Source: Fervidicoccaceae archaeon (lineage in GTDB: Archaea > Thermoproteota > Thermoprotei_A > Sulfolobales > Fervidicoccaceae). From it: a stretch of 64,000 bases of DNA. Location: positions 124,001-188,000 of the forward strand of contig JAVYOA010000009.1 in NCBI GenBank assembly GCA_038734945.1, written 5' to 3'. Positions 1 through 8,636 of this stretch are shown here, piece after piece. Numbering within the stretch: position 1 is the first letter of the stretch; every line of letters starts with the position of its first letter. Below the pieces are notes generated by a model, which was not told where the DNA came from, made no database searches, and worked only from the letters and a program-made list of their open reading frames with translations. Made by a program: the position numbers and the translations under genes.

Positions 1-1
1 C

Positions 2-331
2 GTGAGGATAGTTAGGCTCATGTGCTCTGGTAGAGCAGATCCCCAATTCGTTCTAGAGGCAATAGCTAATGGGGCGGATGGGGTAATAGTTGCTGGGTGC
101 CATCCGCCCTCAGATTGTCACTATCAAGAAGGGAACTACAGAGCCTTTAGAAGATTCATGCTCCTCCGAAGGGTGCTGGAATCCATGGGTGTCGAGAAGG
201 AGAGATTCAGACTGGAGTGGATCTCAGCCTCGGAAGCGAGGAAGTGGGTAGAAGTAGTGAGGAGCATGACGGAGGATCTCAAGAGGCTTGGCCCGCTCAG
301 AAGGGACGAAGAGGGGATAAAGGTTGAATAA
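2..331 (+). CDS. mvhD: F420-non-reducing hydrogenase iron-sulfur subunit D, 3' part (partial)
   Basis: This is the C-terminal part of the MvhD/delta subunit, the 2Fe-2S protein that in methanogens passes electrons from the Mvh hydrogenase to heterodisulfide reductase. The family signature is visible as MCSGR near the start, then GCHPPSDCHYQEGN and LEWISASEA. The usual N-terminal segment with its cysteines is missing, so the gene almost certainly begins before the window and the GTG at position 2 is only the first possible codon. It overlaps the next gene by 8 bases, so it is translationally coupled to the hydrogenase small subunit. Family assignment is firm; the partner Hdr-type subunits are not in view. 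Confidence 0.88.
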   Translation: MRIVRLMCSGRADPQFVLEAIANGADGVIVAGCHPPSDCHYQEGNYRAFRRFMLLRRVLESMGVEKERFRLEWISASEARKWVEVVRSMTEDLKRLGPLRRDEEGIKVE

Positions 332-1343
332 ACTGAAAGTAGCATGGTATTGGTGTGCTTCATGCGGAGGCTGTGAAGAATCTTTCGTTGATCTCTCGGA
401 GGAGCTGGTGGAGTTCTTCGAATCAGCCGATCTCGTGTTTTGCCCCGTAGCAACAGATTTCAAAAAGGAAGATGTTGAGAGGCTGCCAGATGCTTCTGTT
501 GACGTTGCTCTAATAAATGGGGGAATAAGACTGAGCGAGCACGAAGAAATGGTTAAGCTATTGAGAAGAAAGTCCAAAATTGTAGTGGCATACGGAACAT
601 GTTCTAGCTGGGGAGGAATTCCAGGCCTCTCAAATTTGTACAATAAGGAAGAGATTTTAAGAGCAAAATACCTTGATCCGCCTTCCATCAACAATCCTAC
701 GCATGCAGTTCCTGCTGAGAGAACGAGGCTCACCAAGCTGGGAGCAAATCTGGAGCTTCCAGCCTTCCTAGACTCTCTCCTTCCTCTAAATGCTGTCATA
801 GATGTTGATTACTATATTCCAGGCTGCCCTCCTACACCTGAAGTCTTCAAGAATGCATTAAAGGCTCTAATAAGCGAAAAGCTGCCTCCAAAAGGAAGCA
901 TAATCGGTGCTTCAGACAAGTCGCTATGCGATGAATGTCCACTGAATTCAACCAAGCCTGAGAAGATCTTGCTGAAGGAGCTTAAAAGACCTCACGAAAC
1001 TATAGCGGATGCAAAGAAGTGCTTGCTTACCCAGGGCCTTCTCTGTCTTGGACCAGTTACAAGGGGAGGATGCGGAGCTCTATGCATTAAGGCCGCCATG
1101 CAGTGTACAGGATGCTTTGGTCCACTAGATGGAATAGCTGACTACGGAGGAAAGGCCATCTCATTCATAGGAACAATAATGGACTATTCCCCTGCTGAAG
1201 AAGAGGAGCTGGAGCGTGCTTACAGTAAAATAAAGGATTGGGTGGGAGTAGTGTACAAGTACACTCTACCTGCCTCAAAGCTGGGAGGGAGAGTGAGGAG
1301 AGAAAAGACAAAAAGGCAGGAGGAGGCCGAGATAGATGAGTAG
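324..1343 (+). CDS. mvhG: F420-non-reducing NiFe hydrogenase small subunit
   Basis: This is the small, iron-sulfur electron-transfer subunit of a cytoplasmic group 3c (Mvh-type) NiFe hydrogenase. Cluster ligands are seen at C11, C14 and C17 (WCASCGGC), C93 (GTCSSWGG) and C168 (PGCPP). A second cysteine-rich stretch at about residues 200-265 (CDECP, then CLGP, GGCGALC and CTGC) is typical of the Mvh/Vhu small subunit with extra 4Fe-4S clusters. There is no twin-arginine signal, so the enzyme is cytoplasmic. The start is TTG inside the end of mvhD, and the stop overlaps the large-subunit start by 8 bases. At 339 residues it is near family length. Confidence 0.93.
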   Translation: MNKLKVAWYWCASCGGCEESFVDLSEELVEFFESADLVFCPVATDFKKEDVERLPDASVDVALINGGIRLSEHEEMVKLLRRKSKIVVAYGTCSSWGGIPGLSNLYNKEEILRAKYLDPPSINNPTHAVPAERTRLTKLGANLELPAFLDSLLPLNAVIDVDYYIPGCPPTPEVFKNALKALISEKLPPKGSIIGASDKSLCDECPLNSTKPEKILLKELKRPHETIADAKKCLLTQGLLCLGPVTRGGCGALCIKAAMQCTGCFGPLDGIADYGGKAISFIGTIMDYSPAEEEELERAYSKIKDWVGVVYKYTLPASKLGGRVRREKTKRQEEAEIDE

Positions 1344-2802
1344 CAGAAAGATTGTGATCGATCCCATAACTAGACTAGAAGGGCACGGAAAAATAGCCAT
1401 AATTCTCGATGATGAGGGAAACTGCTTGAGAGCATATTTTCAGGTGCCGGAGCTCAGGGGATTTGAAAAGTTCCTGCAGGGAAGGCATGCTGAGGATGCG
1501 CCAATCATAACCCCAAGGATATGCGGTGTTTGTCCAACAGCTCATCATACAGCATCAGTAAAGGCTCTAGATGATCTATATAAAGCCCCTCCCCCCTCTC
1601 CAGCCCTGAAGATAAGGGAGATGTTCTACAATCTATTTATGCTTGAGGATCACGCACTTCACTTCTACGTTCTTAGCGGACCGGACTTCATAGTGGGGCC
1701 AGATGCTCCTAGGGCTGAAAGGAACATAGTTGGAGTCATGAATAAGGTCGGCAAGGAACTCGTGCTGAGGATCATAACGATCAGAAAGAGAATAAGGAAG
1801 ATGATGGAGATTATAGGAGGAAGGACCATTCACCCAGTCTTCGGTATGCCTGGAGGAATTTCGAGACCACTAAGCATTGAACAGGTAAAAGAAATTAGAG
1901 CTCTAGCAGACGAAGCTCTCAGCCTCTCCCTCATCACTCTAGAAATGTTCAAAAAGATTGTTCTGGGAAACAAAAGCTATCTACAATTGATTGAGAGTGA
2001 AGCCTATACCCACAGAACCTACTATATGGGGATGGTTGATGGGAAAAACAGGGTGAATTTTTATGATGGGCTAATAAGGGTTATTGATCCCAAGGGAAGA
2101 GAGATAGCTAAATTCCACCCCAGCAAATATCTAGAGCATATTTCAGAGCGCGTTGAGCCTTGGACGTATGTCACATTCACCTATCTGCGAAAGGTTGGGT
2201 GGAAGGGATTTATTGATGGTGAGAACAGCGGCATATATAGTGTTGCCCCCCTAGCCAGGCTCAACGCTTCTGAGGGAATGGCAACTCCTATCGCTCAGGA
2301 GGCCTTTGAGGAAATGTACGAATCACTTGGCGGAAGGCCGGTGCATTATACCCTTGCAAATCATTGGGCAAGGGTAATAGAGATGATATATGCTGCCGAG
2401 AGAGTCAAGGAGCTATCAGAGGACCCCGAAATAGAGAGCAAGGATATCAGAAACACAAATTTTTCGGAGCCAAGTGTTGGAATTGGAGCTGTGGAGGCTC
2501 CTAGAGGGACACTCATACATCATTATGAAACAGATGAAAACGGAGTTATAAAAAGAGCCAACTTGCTTGTTGCTACGCAGCACAACGCAGCTAGAATATC
2601 TCTCTCAATTGACAAAGCGGCCAGAAGCTTAATTAGAAAAGGAGAAATAAGTGACGGCCTTCTCAATATGGTTGAAATGGCCTTCAGAGCATATGATCCA
2701 TGTCTAGCATGCGCTACTCATGAGTATGGAAGCATGCCGCTTTCCTTTTATTTATATGATCAGAGAGGAAATCTGAAGAAAATATTGCACCCGAATGGAT
2801 AG
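1336..2802 (+). CDS. mvhA: F420-non-reducing NiFe hydrogenase large subunit
   Basis: This is the catalytic large subunit, which holds the Ni-Fe(CN)2CO site that activates H2. The N-terminal ligand motif RICGVC gives C63 and C66, and the C-terminal motif DPCLAC gives C456 and C459. A tail of about 26 residues follows H462; known members are processed near this His by a maturation endopeptidase after nickel insertion, so a protease should be encoded elsewhere. The ATG is preceded by AGGAGG at about 1319-1324. It is the last gene of the mvhD-G-A run, and the next gene is on the other strand. A nickel transporter and NikR at 21.5-24.3 kb probably supply its metal. Confidence 0.95.
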   Translation: MSSRKIVIDPITRLEGHGKIAIILDDEGNCLRAYFQVPELRGFEKFLQGRHAEDAPIITPRICGVCPTAHHTASVKALDDLYKAPPPSPALKIREMFYNLFMLEDHALHFYVLSGPDFIVGPDAPRAERNIVGVMNKVGKELVLRIITIRKRIRKMMEIIGGRTIHPVFGMPGGISRPLSIEQVKEIRALADEALSLSLITLEMFKKIVLGNKSYLQLIESEAYTHRTYYMGMVDGKNRVNFYDGLIRVIDPKGREIAKFHPSKYLEHISERVEPWTYVTFTYLRKVGWKGFIDGENSGIYSVAPLARLNASEGMATPIAQEAFEEMYESLGGRPVHYTLANHWARVIEMIYAAERVKELSEDPEIESKDIRNTNFSEPSVGIGAVEAPRGTLIHHYETDENGVIKRANLLVATQHNAARISLSIDKAARSLIRKGEISDGLLNMVEMAFRAYDPCLACATHEYGSMPLSFYLYDQRGNLKKILHPNG

Positions 2803-2833
2803 AAGCTAAAAATTTCCAACGAGATTCTATATC

Positions 2834-4255
2834 TCAACCGCTTTTCCCTTTTTCAGATGGATGAGCTCTGCGACCTATTCTGCTGAGGCTGAATGGTATG
2901 GCCAGCGCCATCAGAATGGCTTGGACAATAAAGGAATGTCTTATGGCGGCTCCTAGCTCGCTCAGCTCCACATTTATCAAGGAATCTCCAGGATTATAGC
3001 CTCCCAGAATGATTAGGTGCGATGCCACATTATATGGAAGCACCTGCGTCATTGTCAAAATCGCCAAGTTTAAGCTGAGAACAAAGCCCACATTGAAGGA
3101 AACATTTCTAATTGATGATGCAACACCTCTCCTCTGCGGAGAAACAGCTGTCATAACGGAGCTTGTGTTGGGAGATACGAATAGGCCAGTTCCTACACCG
3201 AGAATTACCTCTGCTGCTACTATTGGAGCTATAGTCGAGAACCTTGAGAGCAGGAAGAGGGCAAACGCTCCTGAGGAGAGTCCAGCTATCGTCACGGGGG
3301 CATATCCTATTTTATCTGAGAGCCTACCTCCCACTAGCCCGAAGATAAGGAAGCTGACCTCATATGGTACTAGGAGCATTCCAGTATAACTTGGTGAATA
3401 TCCAAGAACGCTTTGCATGTATATGGCTAGCAATGTGAGCGATGCTCCAAAGCCTATGGAATATAGAAATTGAGCTATTATTCCTCCAGTGAACTGCCAT
3501 ATCCCAAAGAGCCTGAGATCTAGAGCAGGTGCCTCATGCTTGAGCTCAACTATCACGAAGAATGCCAGAGAAACTAGAGAGACAGTGAGAAGAAAAATTG
3601 AGGTATCCCTATAACCATATCCAAACATTGTAAGAGCTACTAGAGCGAGAGTCAGAGAGACGGTGAATAGAGCAAATCCCCATGTGTCCAGTTTTTTCCC
3701 CTCTTTTGGTACGTAGAATTCCTTTAACCTGTTTCTTGACCACAGCAGAATGACAATTCCCATTGGAACCTGAACAAGAAAGATCCACTGCCACCCGAGA
3801 GCATCTATTATGAAACCACTCAACGTCAAACCTAGAAGAGCACCCACACGCCATGCTACTTGGTTTACACCTAGCCAGGTTGCAAGCCTATGGGGGGGAA
3901 CATTATCTGTCAGGATAGTTATGGAGAGGCTCATCAATATGGCTCCACCAGTCCCCTGAACTACTCTAGCAATTATGAGCATCTTTGGAACAAAGCTAAG
4001 TCCAGATAACAGAGCTCCTGCTGTGAAGATCACTATTCCCAGCAAGAACAGCTTGACTCTACCATAGAGATCTGACAGCCTTCCTATTATTAATTGAAAA
4101 ACAGTGGATCCAAGCATGAATCCCTGTATTATCCAGACCATACTCCATATGTCAGCCTTGATATCTCCTGCAATTGTGGGAAGACCTACTACAGCCAGCC
4201 TCGCATTAAATCCTGTTAGAAAGCTTGCGAGAGTTGTGACGGAGAGGATCATCAA
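2834..4255 (-). CDS. MFS transporter, EmrB/QacA-like drug exporter family
   Basis: This is a major facilitator superfamily permease of the DHA2 (EmrB/QacA) type, about 470 residues with 12-14 hydrophobic segments. The MFS loop 2-3 motif appears as GRLSDLYGRVK near residue 60, and again in weaker form as GGRLSDKIGYAP in the second half. The first helix carries the LPTIAGDI pattern common to DHA2 exporters. The start is uncertain: TTG at 4255 or ATG at 4252. The reading frame stays open and coding-like (TEEDKKR) for nine more codons upstream without a standard start. Substrate is unknown; proton-driven export of small organics is the family role. It converges with the hydrogenase operon. Confidence 0.88.
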   Translation of the reverse strand: MMILSVTTLASFLTGFNARLAVVGLPTIAGDIKADIWSMVWIIQGFMLGSTVFQLIIGRLSDLYGRVKLFLLGIVIFTAGALLSGLSFVPKMLIIARVVQGTGGAILMSLSITILTDNVPPHRLATWLGVNQVAWRVGALLGLTLSGFIIDALGWQWIFLVQVPMGIVILLWSRNRLKEFYVPKEGKKLDTWGFALFTVSLTLALVALTMFGYGYRDTSIFLLTVSLVSLAFFVIVELKHEAPALDLRLFGIWQFTGGIIAQFLYSIGFGASLTLLAIYMQSVLGYSPSYTGMLLVPYEVSFLIFGLVGGRLSDKIGYAPVTIAGLSSGAFALFLLSRFSTIAPIVAAEVILGVGTGLFVSPNTSSVMTAVSPQRRGVASSIRNVSFNVGFVLSLNLAILTMTQVLPYNVASHLIILGGYNPGDSLINVELSELGAAIRHSFIVQAILMALAIPFSLSRIGRRAHPSEKGKSG

Positions 4256-4526
4256 AATTCTTTTTTTATCTTCTTCCGTTCAATCTCCCCTCACGCACTA
4301 CTGCTCTTCATATCCTTATCATGAAGTGCAAGAAAAAGGTTCTAAACAAAATGCGCTTTTAAGATTTTTCATTTTTGCCGGATAAAAATGACCTTAGGAA
4401 AAAAGCTTAATCCTTTCTCAGCATTCTTGCATCTTCTTCCTTCCAATAAATTCTACTGGAGCCTTCAGACAACTTCTATAAACAGAGAATTCCCTTTCTC
4501 TGAATTTTCAAAAAATTAGAATAAAA

Positions 4527-4715
4527 CTACTTGAACTTATCAGAGTGGAGGACTCCCCCGCTTGCCCAGCTATCCTTTGGGACTTCATAGAAGATGATAG
4601 TAACAGCTTCTCTCGGTATGCCTTGTTCCTCTAGCACTTTCGTTATTCCCTCCGCTATTCTCCTCTTAGTATCTGCATCTCTTCCAGGCCATAACGTAAT
4701 CTGTACAATTGGCAT
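4527..4715 (-). CDS. 4-oxalocrotonate tautomerase family protein
   Basis: This is a 62-residue tautomerase-superfamily subunit. I chose the ATG at 4715 rather than the upstream ATG at 4727 because it places proline directly after methionine (MPIVQITLWPGRD), and Pro1 is the catalytic base of this family. The length of about 60 residues and the pattern KRRIAEGITKVLEE match 4-OT subunits, which form hexamers. It lies 48 bases behind the last peptide-transporter gene on the same strand, so it may be read at the end of that operon. The physiological substrate cannot be read from sequence. Confidence 0.88.
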   Translation of the reverse strand: MPIVQITLWPGRDADTKRRIAEGITKVLEEQGIPREAVTIIFYEVPKDSWASGGVLHSDKFK

Positions 4716-4763
4716 GCTCATCTCCAATTCTCTTGGTGGAAAAATGCAAATAAGAACTTTTTC

Positions 4764-5744
4764 CTACCTTTTCAATGGAAAGTGGCAAGCAACTAGGTGT
4801 CCCCTTTCTATTTCCTCTAGCATTGGCTCCTCCTTCATGCAAATGGTTCCAGCAAAGGGGCATCTGTTGCTGAACCTGCATCCTTTTGGTGGATTACGGG
4901 GATCAGGCATCTCTCCCTTCAACTCAATAGTCTTCTCAACCCTTCTTTTGCTTATGCTTGGTACGGCTTCCAGCAGTGCTTTGGTGTATGGATGTGCCGG
5001 AGATGATATTATCTGTTCAATGCTCCCCATCTCCACTATCTTTCCAAGGTACATTATGGCAACCTTTTCCGATATCAGTTTAGCAATGGATATATCATGA
5101 GTTATAAACAACATTGAGAGACCATTCTCTTTCTTGAAGCTTTCCAGAAGAGATACTATGGATGCCTTTATTGACATATCAAGCATGGACACAGCCTCAT
5201 CTGCTACCAAGAATTTTGGCCTAGTTATCATGGCCCTGGCTATAGCAACCCTCTGTCTCTGACCTCCAGAGAGGTTGTGAGGGAGCCTCTGTGCCATCTC
5301 TCTTCCAGGGAAGAGGCCGACCCTCTCAAGCATTTCAATGGCAATATTCCTCGCTTCCTCTGGGTCTGCTAGCCCAGCTATGATGAGAGGCTCTGCAACT
5401 GCATCCCCTATCCTCATCCTCGGGTTGAGGCTGGCATAGGGATCCTGAAAAACTATTTGCATGTCCTTTCTCAACTTTCTCATCTCTTCCTCCTTCAACT
5501 TCACTATTTCTCTTCCTATGAACTTAATGCTTCCAGCAGTCGGCTCAATGAGCCTCAGAACTAGCCTTCCGGTCGTTGTTTTTCCCGATCCGCTTTCTCC
5601 TATCAGCGAGAGCACCTCATTTTTTTCGATTTTGAAGCTGACTCCATCCACTGCTTTCACGAAGCCTTTCGCCTTTCCAATGAGTGAGGAGAACTCGAAG
5701 TACTTCTTGAGATCTCTGACCTCCAATATTGGCTCGCTATCCAC
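4764..5744 (-). CDS. Dipeptide/oligopeptide ABC transporter ATP-binding protein (DppF type)
   Basis: This is the second nucleotide-binding subunit of a peptide-type (PepT family) importer. Walker A is GESGSGKTT at residues 49-57, the signature is LSGGQRQR near 164, and Walker B is FLVADEAV. The C-terminal oligopeptide/dipeptide transporter extension is present, with the cysteines CRFSNRCPF...C that in relatives bind a 4Fe-4S cluster. It is the last transporter gene of the operon, 6 bases after the DppD-type gene. It acts on the cytoplasmic face together with the preceding ATPase and the two permeases. Confidence 0.94.
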   Translation of the reverse strand: MDSEPILEVRDLKKYFEFSSLIGKAKGFVKAVDGVSFKIEKNEVLSLIGESGSGKTTTGRLVLRLIEPTAGSIKFIGREIVKLKEEEMRKLRKDMQIVFQDPYASLNPRMRIGDAVAEPLIIAGLADPEEARNIAIEMLERVGLFPGREMAQRLPHNLSGGQRQRVAIARAMITRPKFLVADEAVSMLDMSIKASIVSLLESFKKENGLSMLFITHDISIAKLISEKVAIMYLGKIVEMGSIEQIISSPAHPYTKALLEAVPSISKRRVEKTIELKGEMPDPRNPPKGCRFSNRCPFAGTICMKEEPMLEEIERGHLVACHFPLKR

Positions 5745-5750
5745 GGTTTA

Positions 5751-6704
5751 TCACTTCCTCACAGCATGAAGCCAACATGAGACCTCTCTTCCATCGTGCT
5801 TCAGGAGAGGGGGTACCTCTCTTGAACATATTTCCATCGCTTTTGGACATCTTGGATGGAATCTGCATCCAGGAGGAGGGGATCTCATATCTGGAGGATT
5901 TCCCTGTATCGGTATAACCTTCTTATCACTCCACAGATCAGGAATGCTATCCAAGAGACCTCTCGTATACGGATGAAGAGGATCTTCAACTATATCGTTT
6001 GTCTTTCCCAGCTCGGAAAGCTTGCCAGCATAGAGCACCATTATTTTGTCGCTCCAAACAGATGCGAGAGAGAAGTCGTGTGTTATGAACAATATCGATG
6101 TCCCCCTGTTCTTCATCTTCTGAAGCAATTCCATTATTCCCTCCTGGACTATTACATCTAGAGCAGTTGTGGGTTCATCAGCTATCAAGAGCTTTGGTTC
6201 TAGGGACATCGCCATTCCTATTATTATCCTTTGCCTCTGCCCACCTGAGAGCTGGTGAGGATAGCTTTGCAGAACGTGGGGAGGAAGATTAACACTTCTT
6301 ACAATCTCCTCCACTCTCCTCATAGCCTCTCTCTTACTTACGCTTTCATGCTCTAATACCACTTCTATCATCTGATCTCCTACCTTTCTTAGGGGATCAA
6401 GGCTCGTCATGGGATCCTGAAACACCATTGAAATTTCCTTTCCTCTTATTCCTCTCAGCTCCTCTTTGTCGAGCGAGAGAATGTCCTTTCCATTGAAAAG
6501 GATCTCTCCACCGGTTATCTTTCCAGGAGGTGGAACAGCTCTTATAATCGCATATGCCATTGTGCTTTTTCCCGATCCACTTTCCCCAACTACACTTAAC
6601 CATTCACCTTGTTCAATAGAGAATGAGACCCCCTCTATAGCCTTCAGCTTACCTCCAAGGGTAGAATATGTGACTTCGAGGTTCTTCACTTGCAGAAGTA
6701 CCAT
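5751..6704 (-). CDS. Dipeptide/oligopeptide ABC transporter ATP-binding protein (DppD type)
   Basis: This is the first nucleotide-binding subunit of the peptide importer. Walker A reads GESGSGKST near residue 39, the signature is LSGGQRQR, and Walker B is LLIADEPT. The C-terminal peptide-transporter domain with the cysteine set CRFHPRCPKAMEIC is intact. The gene sits 6 bases after the DppC-type permease and 6 bases before the DppF-type ATPase, so the five genes form one transcription unit running from 10283 to 4764. Peptides or other oligomers are the usual substrates of this family; some archaeal members carry sugars instead. Confidence 0.94.
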   Translation of the reverse strand: MVLLQVKNLEVTYSTLGGKLKAIEGVSFSIEQGEWLSVVGESGSGKSTMAYAIIRAVPPPGKITGGEILFNGKDILSLDKEELRGIRGKEISMVFQDPMTSLDPLRKVGDQMIEVVLEHESVSKREAMRRVEEIVRSVNLPPHVLQSYPHQLSGGQRQRIIIGMAMSLEPKLLIADEPTTALDVIVQEGIMELLQKMKNRGTSILFITHDFSLASVWSDKIMVLYAGKLSELGKTNDIVEDPLHPYTRGLLDSIPDLWSDKKVIPIQGNPPDMRSPPPGCRFHPRCPKAMEICSREVPPLLKHDGREVSCWLHAVRK

Positions 6705-6710
6705 GGCCCT

Positions 6711-7577
6711 TCACCTTCCTGCCGAAGCTAGGCTGAATCTCTCACCAAGTGCCTCTCCTATCAGAGCGAAACCAAGGGCTAGCAGCATTATCATAATGCC
6801 TGGAAAGAAGCTGATCCACCAGAATCCTATTGTGAAGTATCCCTGACCCGCCCTTAAGTCATATCCCCAATCTGGAGTTGGAGGAGTCACTGATAATCCC
6901 AGGTAGCTTAGGCCTGCCTCCGTTATTATCGCATCTGCTGCGCTAAGAGTGAAAACAACTAGAACTGTTGGAAGCAAGTTTGGGAAAATATGCCTCCTCA
7001 TTATATGCCATTTGCTGGCTCCCATGCTTCTGGCTGCCTCAACAAATAACTGCTCTCTTAAGCTCAGGGTTTGACCTCTGGTCATTCTGAAATACGTTGG
7101 TATGTAGACTACTGCCAAGCTAATAGCAGTGTTCAATGGGCTTGGACCAAGAACGGAAGCAATTGCTATAGCAAGTATCAGAGATGGAAAAGCATAAATG
7201 CTGTCCATAATCATGCTCAGTACTCTATCCGCCTTTCCTCCAATGAAGCCCGAGTATATTCCAACTGGAATTCCCACAGCCATTGAAATTAGTGTAGCAC
7301 TGAAAACAACCAATAATATGATTCTGGAGCCATATATTACCCTAGAAAGGACGTCTTGGCCGATCTGGTTAGTTCCCATTGGGTGTGAAGGAGAGGGAGG
7401 AAGAAGGATCTCCGATGTAGCTTTGGTTGGATCGTACGGAGAAATCAGAGGAGCTGCAGCAGCAATGAATAATGTAGCGAGAATGATCAGGAGACCTACC
7501 TTGAACATAACGCTCTTTGGTATTACCGCACCAAGCTTCTTTAGAGCTCTGCTCAGCCCTTCTGACCAGATCTCCAC
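6711..7577 (-). CDS. Dipeptide/oligopeptide ABC transporter permease (DppC type)
   Basis: This is a 288-residue inner-membrane permease with one N-terminal helix, the DppC-type OppC_N region (SPYDPTKA...HPMGTNQIGQDVLSR) and about five further helices. The EAA loop that docks onto the ATPase is visible as EAARSMGASKWHIMRRHIFPNLLP around residue 180. The start is GTG, preceded by GGTGA at a good distance. It follows the DppB-type gene by 11 bases. It pairs with that permease to form the translocation channel. Confidence 0.93.
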   Translation of the reverse strand: MEIWSEGLSRALKKLGAVIPKSVMFKVGLLIILATLFIAAAAPLISPYDPTKATSEILLPPSPSHPMGTNQIGQDVLSRVIYGSRIILLVVFSATLISMAVGIPVGIYSGFIGGKADRVLSMIMDSIYAFPSLILAIAIASVLGPSPLNTAISLAVVYIPTYFRMTRGQTLSLREQLFVEAARSMGASKWHIMRRHIFPNLLPTVLVVFTLSAADAIITEAGLSYLGLSVTPPTPDWGYDLRAGQGYFTIGFWWISFFPGIMIMLLALGFALIGEALGERFSLASAGR

Positions 7578-7588
7578 TTTTGTTCACC

Positions 7589-8617
7589 TCAGTACCTTAT
7601 TCTGGGATCGAGGAGCGCATAGAGAGCATCAACTATGAGGCTGATCAATCCAACGATGAATGCGAAAAATATTATGGCAGCCTGTATGCTTGTATAATCT
7701 CTGTACTCCAACCTCTCCACGATGAACGTTCCCATTCCTGGCCAGCTGAAAGTGCTCTCAGTCAGCACCATCCCTCCAAGCAATATGGCAAACTGCAGGC
7801 CCATATAAGTGACAACAGGCAGGAAAGCGTTTTTCAAAGCATACCAATAAATCTTCCTTTCCCTTATTCCCCTGGAGTAATAGTTTCTAATGAAGTCTGA
7901 GCTCAGTACCTCAACCATGTTGTTTCTCAGCAGCCTTGTATAGGCTCCGCTGAGCACTATTCCAAGAGTTAAGCTGGGAAGTATCAAATGAAGGATCGAG
8001 CTCTTCAGCGCTGCCCAATTTCCTGTCAGAACGCTGTCTAGAACATAAAGCCCCGTTATAGTTCTTGGGGCCAGTCCAGGGTCTATCCTCTGAGCTATGG
8101 GAAGCCACTTGAGATACACACCAAATACGTACTGAAGAACCATTCCCAGCAGGGGAATGAATGTTACATAGGCTGCTATGCTGTAGAACTTCAATGCAGC
8201 GTCAGTTTTGGTACCTTTCCTTATAGCTGCCAATGTTCCAGTTCCAAGCCCTATCACAATGCTCACAATGAATCCTGAAATTGCGAGCTCTAGGGTTGCT
8301 GGGAATCTCTGGGCTATATATGTGGAAATTGGCACTCCACTTGGAAAGGTAATAGTTACGCCGAAATCTCCTCTCAGCACGTTAAAAAGATACTCAAAGT
8401 ACTGCACATATAGTGGCTTATCAAGTCCAGCCATCCTTCTGAGATTCTCAAGCTGATCTGGCGGTATGTTCTTTGTTCCCAAGACTGCTAAAATAGGATC
8501 TCCAGGTAGGATCCTGAGAATTATGAAGACAAGCGTGTAAAGTATTAATATGCTTGGAATTATGACAAGAGCTCTGATAATCAAATATCTTGCGAGCCCG
8601 CCCACAAGGACCACCAA
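7589..8617 (-). CDS. Dipeptide/oligopeptide ABC transporter permease (DppB type)
   Basis: This is a DppB-type permease of 342 residues with six predicted membrane helices. The family landmarks are the N-terminal helix followed by LPGDPILAVLG, and the docking loop YYSRGIRERKIYWYALKNAFLPVV in the second half. The start codon is uncertain: TTG at 8617 or GTG at 8614, both just upstream of the first helix. The gene lies 19 bases after the substrate-binding protein, the first gene of the operon. Confidence 0.92.
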   Translation of the reverse strand: MVVLVGGLARYLIIRALVIIPSILILYTLVFIILRILPGDPILAVLGTKNIPPDQLENLRRMAGLDKPLYVQYFEYLFNVLRGDFGVTITFPSGVPISTYIAQRFPATLELAISGFIVSIVIGLGTGTLAAIRKGTKTDAALKFYSIAAYVTFIPLLGMVLQYVFGVYLKWLPIAQRIDPGLAPRTITGLYVLDSVLTGNWAALKSSILHLILPSLTLGIVLSGAYTRLLRNNMVEVLSSDFIRNYYSRGIRERKIYWYALKNAFLPVVTYMGLQFAILLGGMVLTESTFSWPGMGTFIVERLEYRDYTSIQAAIIFFAFIVGLISLIVDALYALLDPRIRY

Positions 8618-8636
8618 AAAAATACTCTGAAAAAAA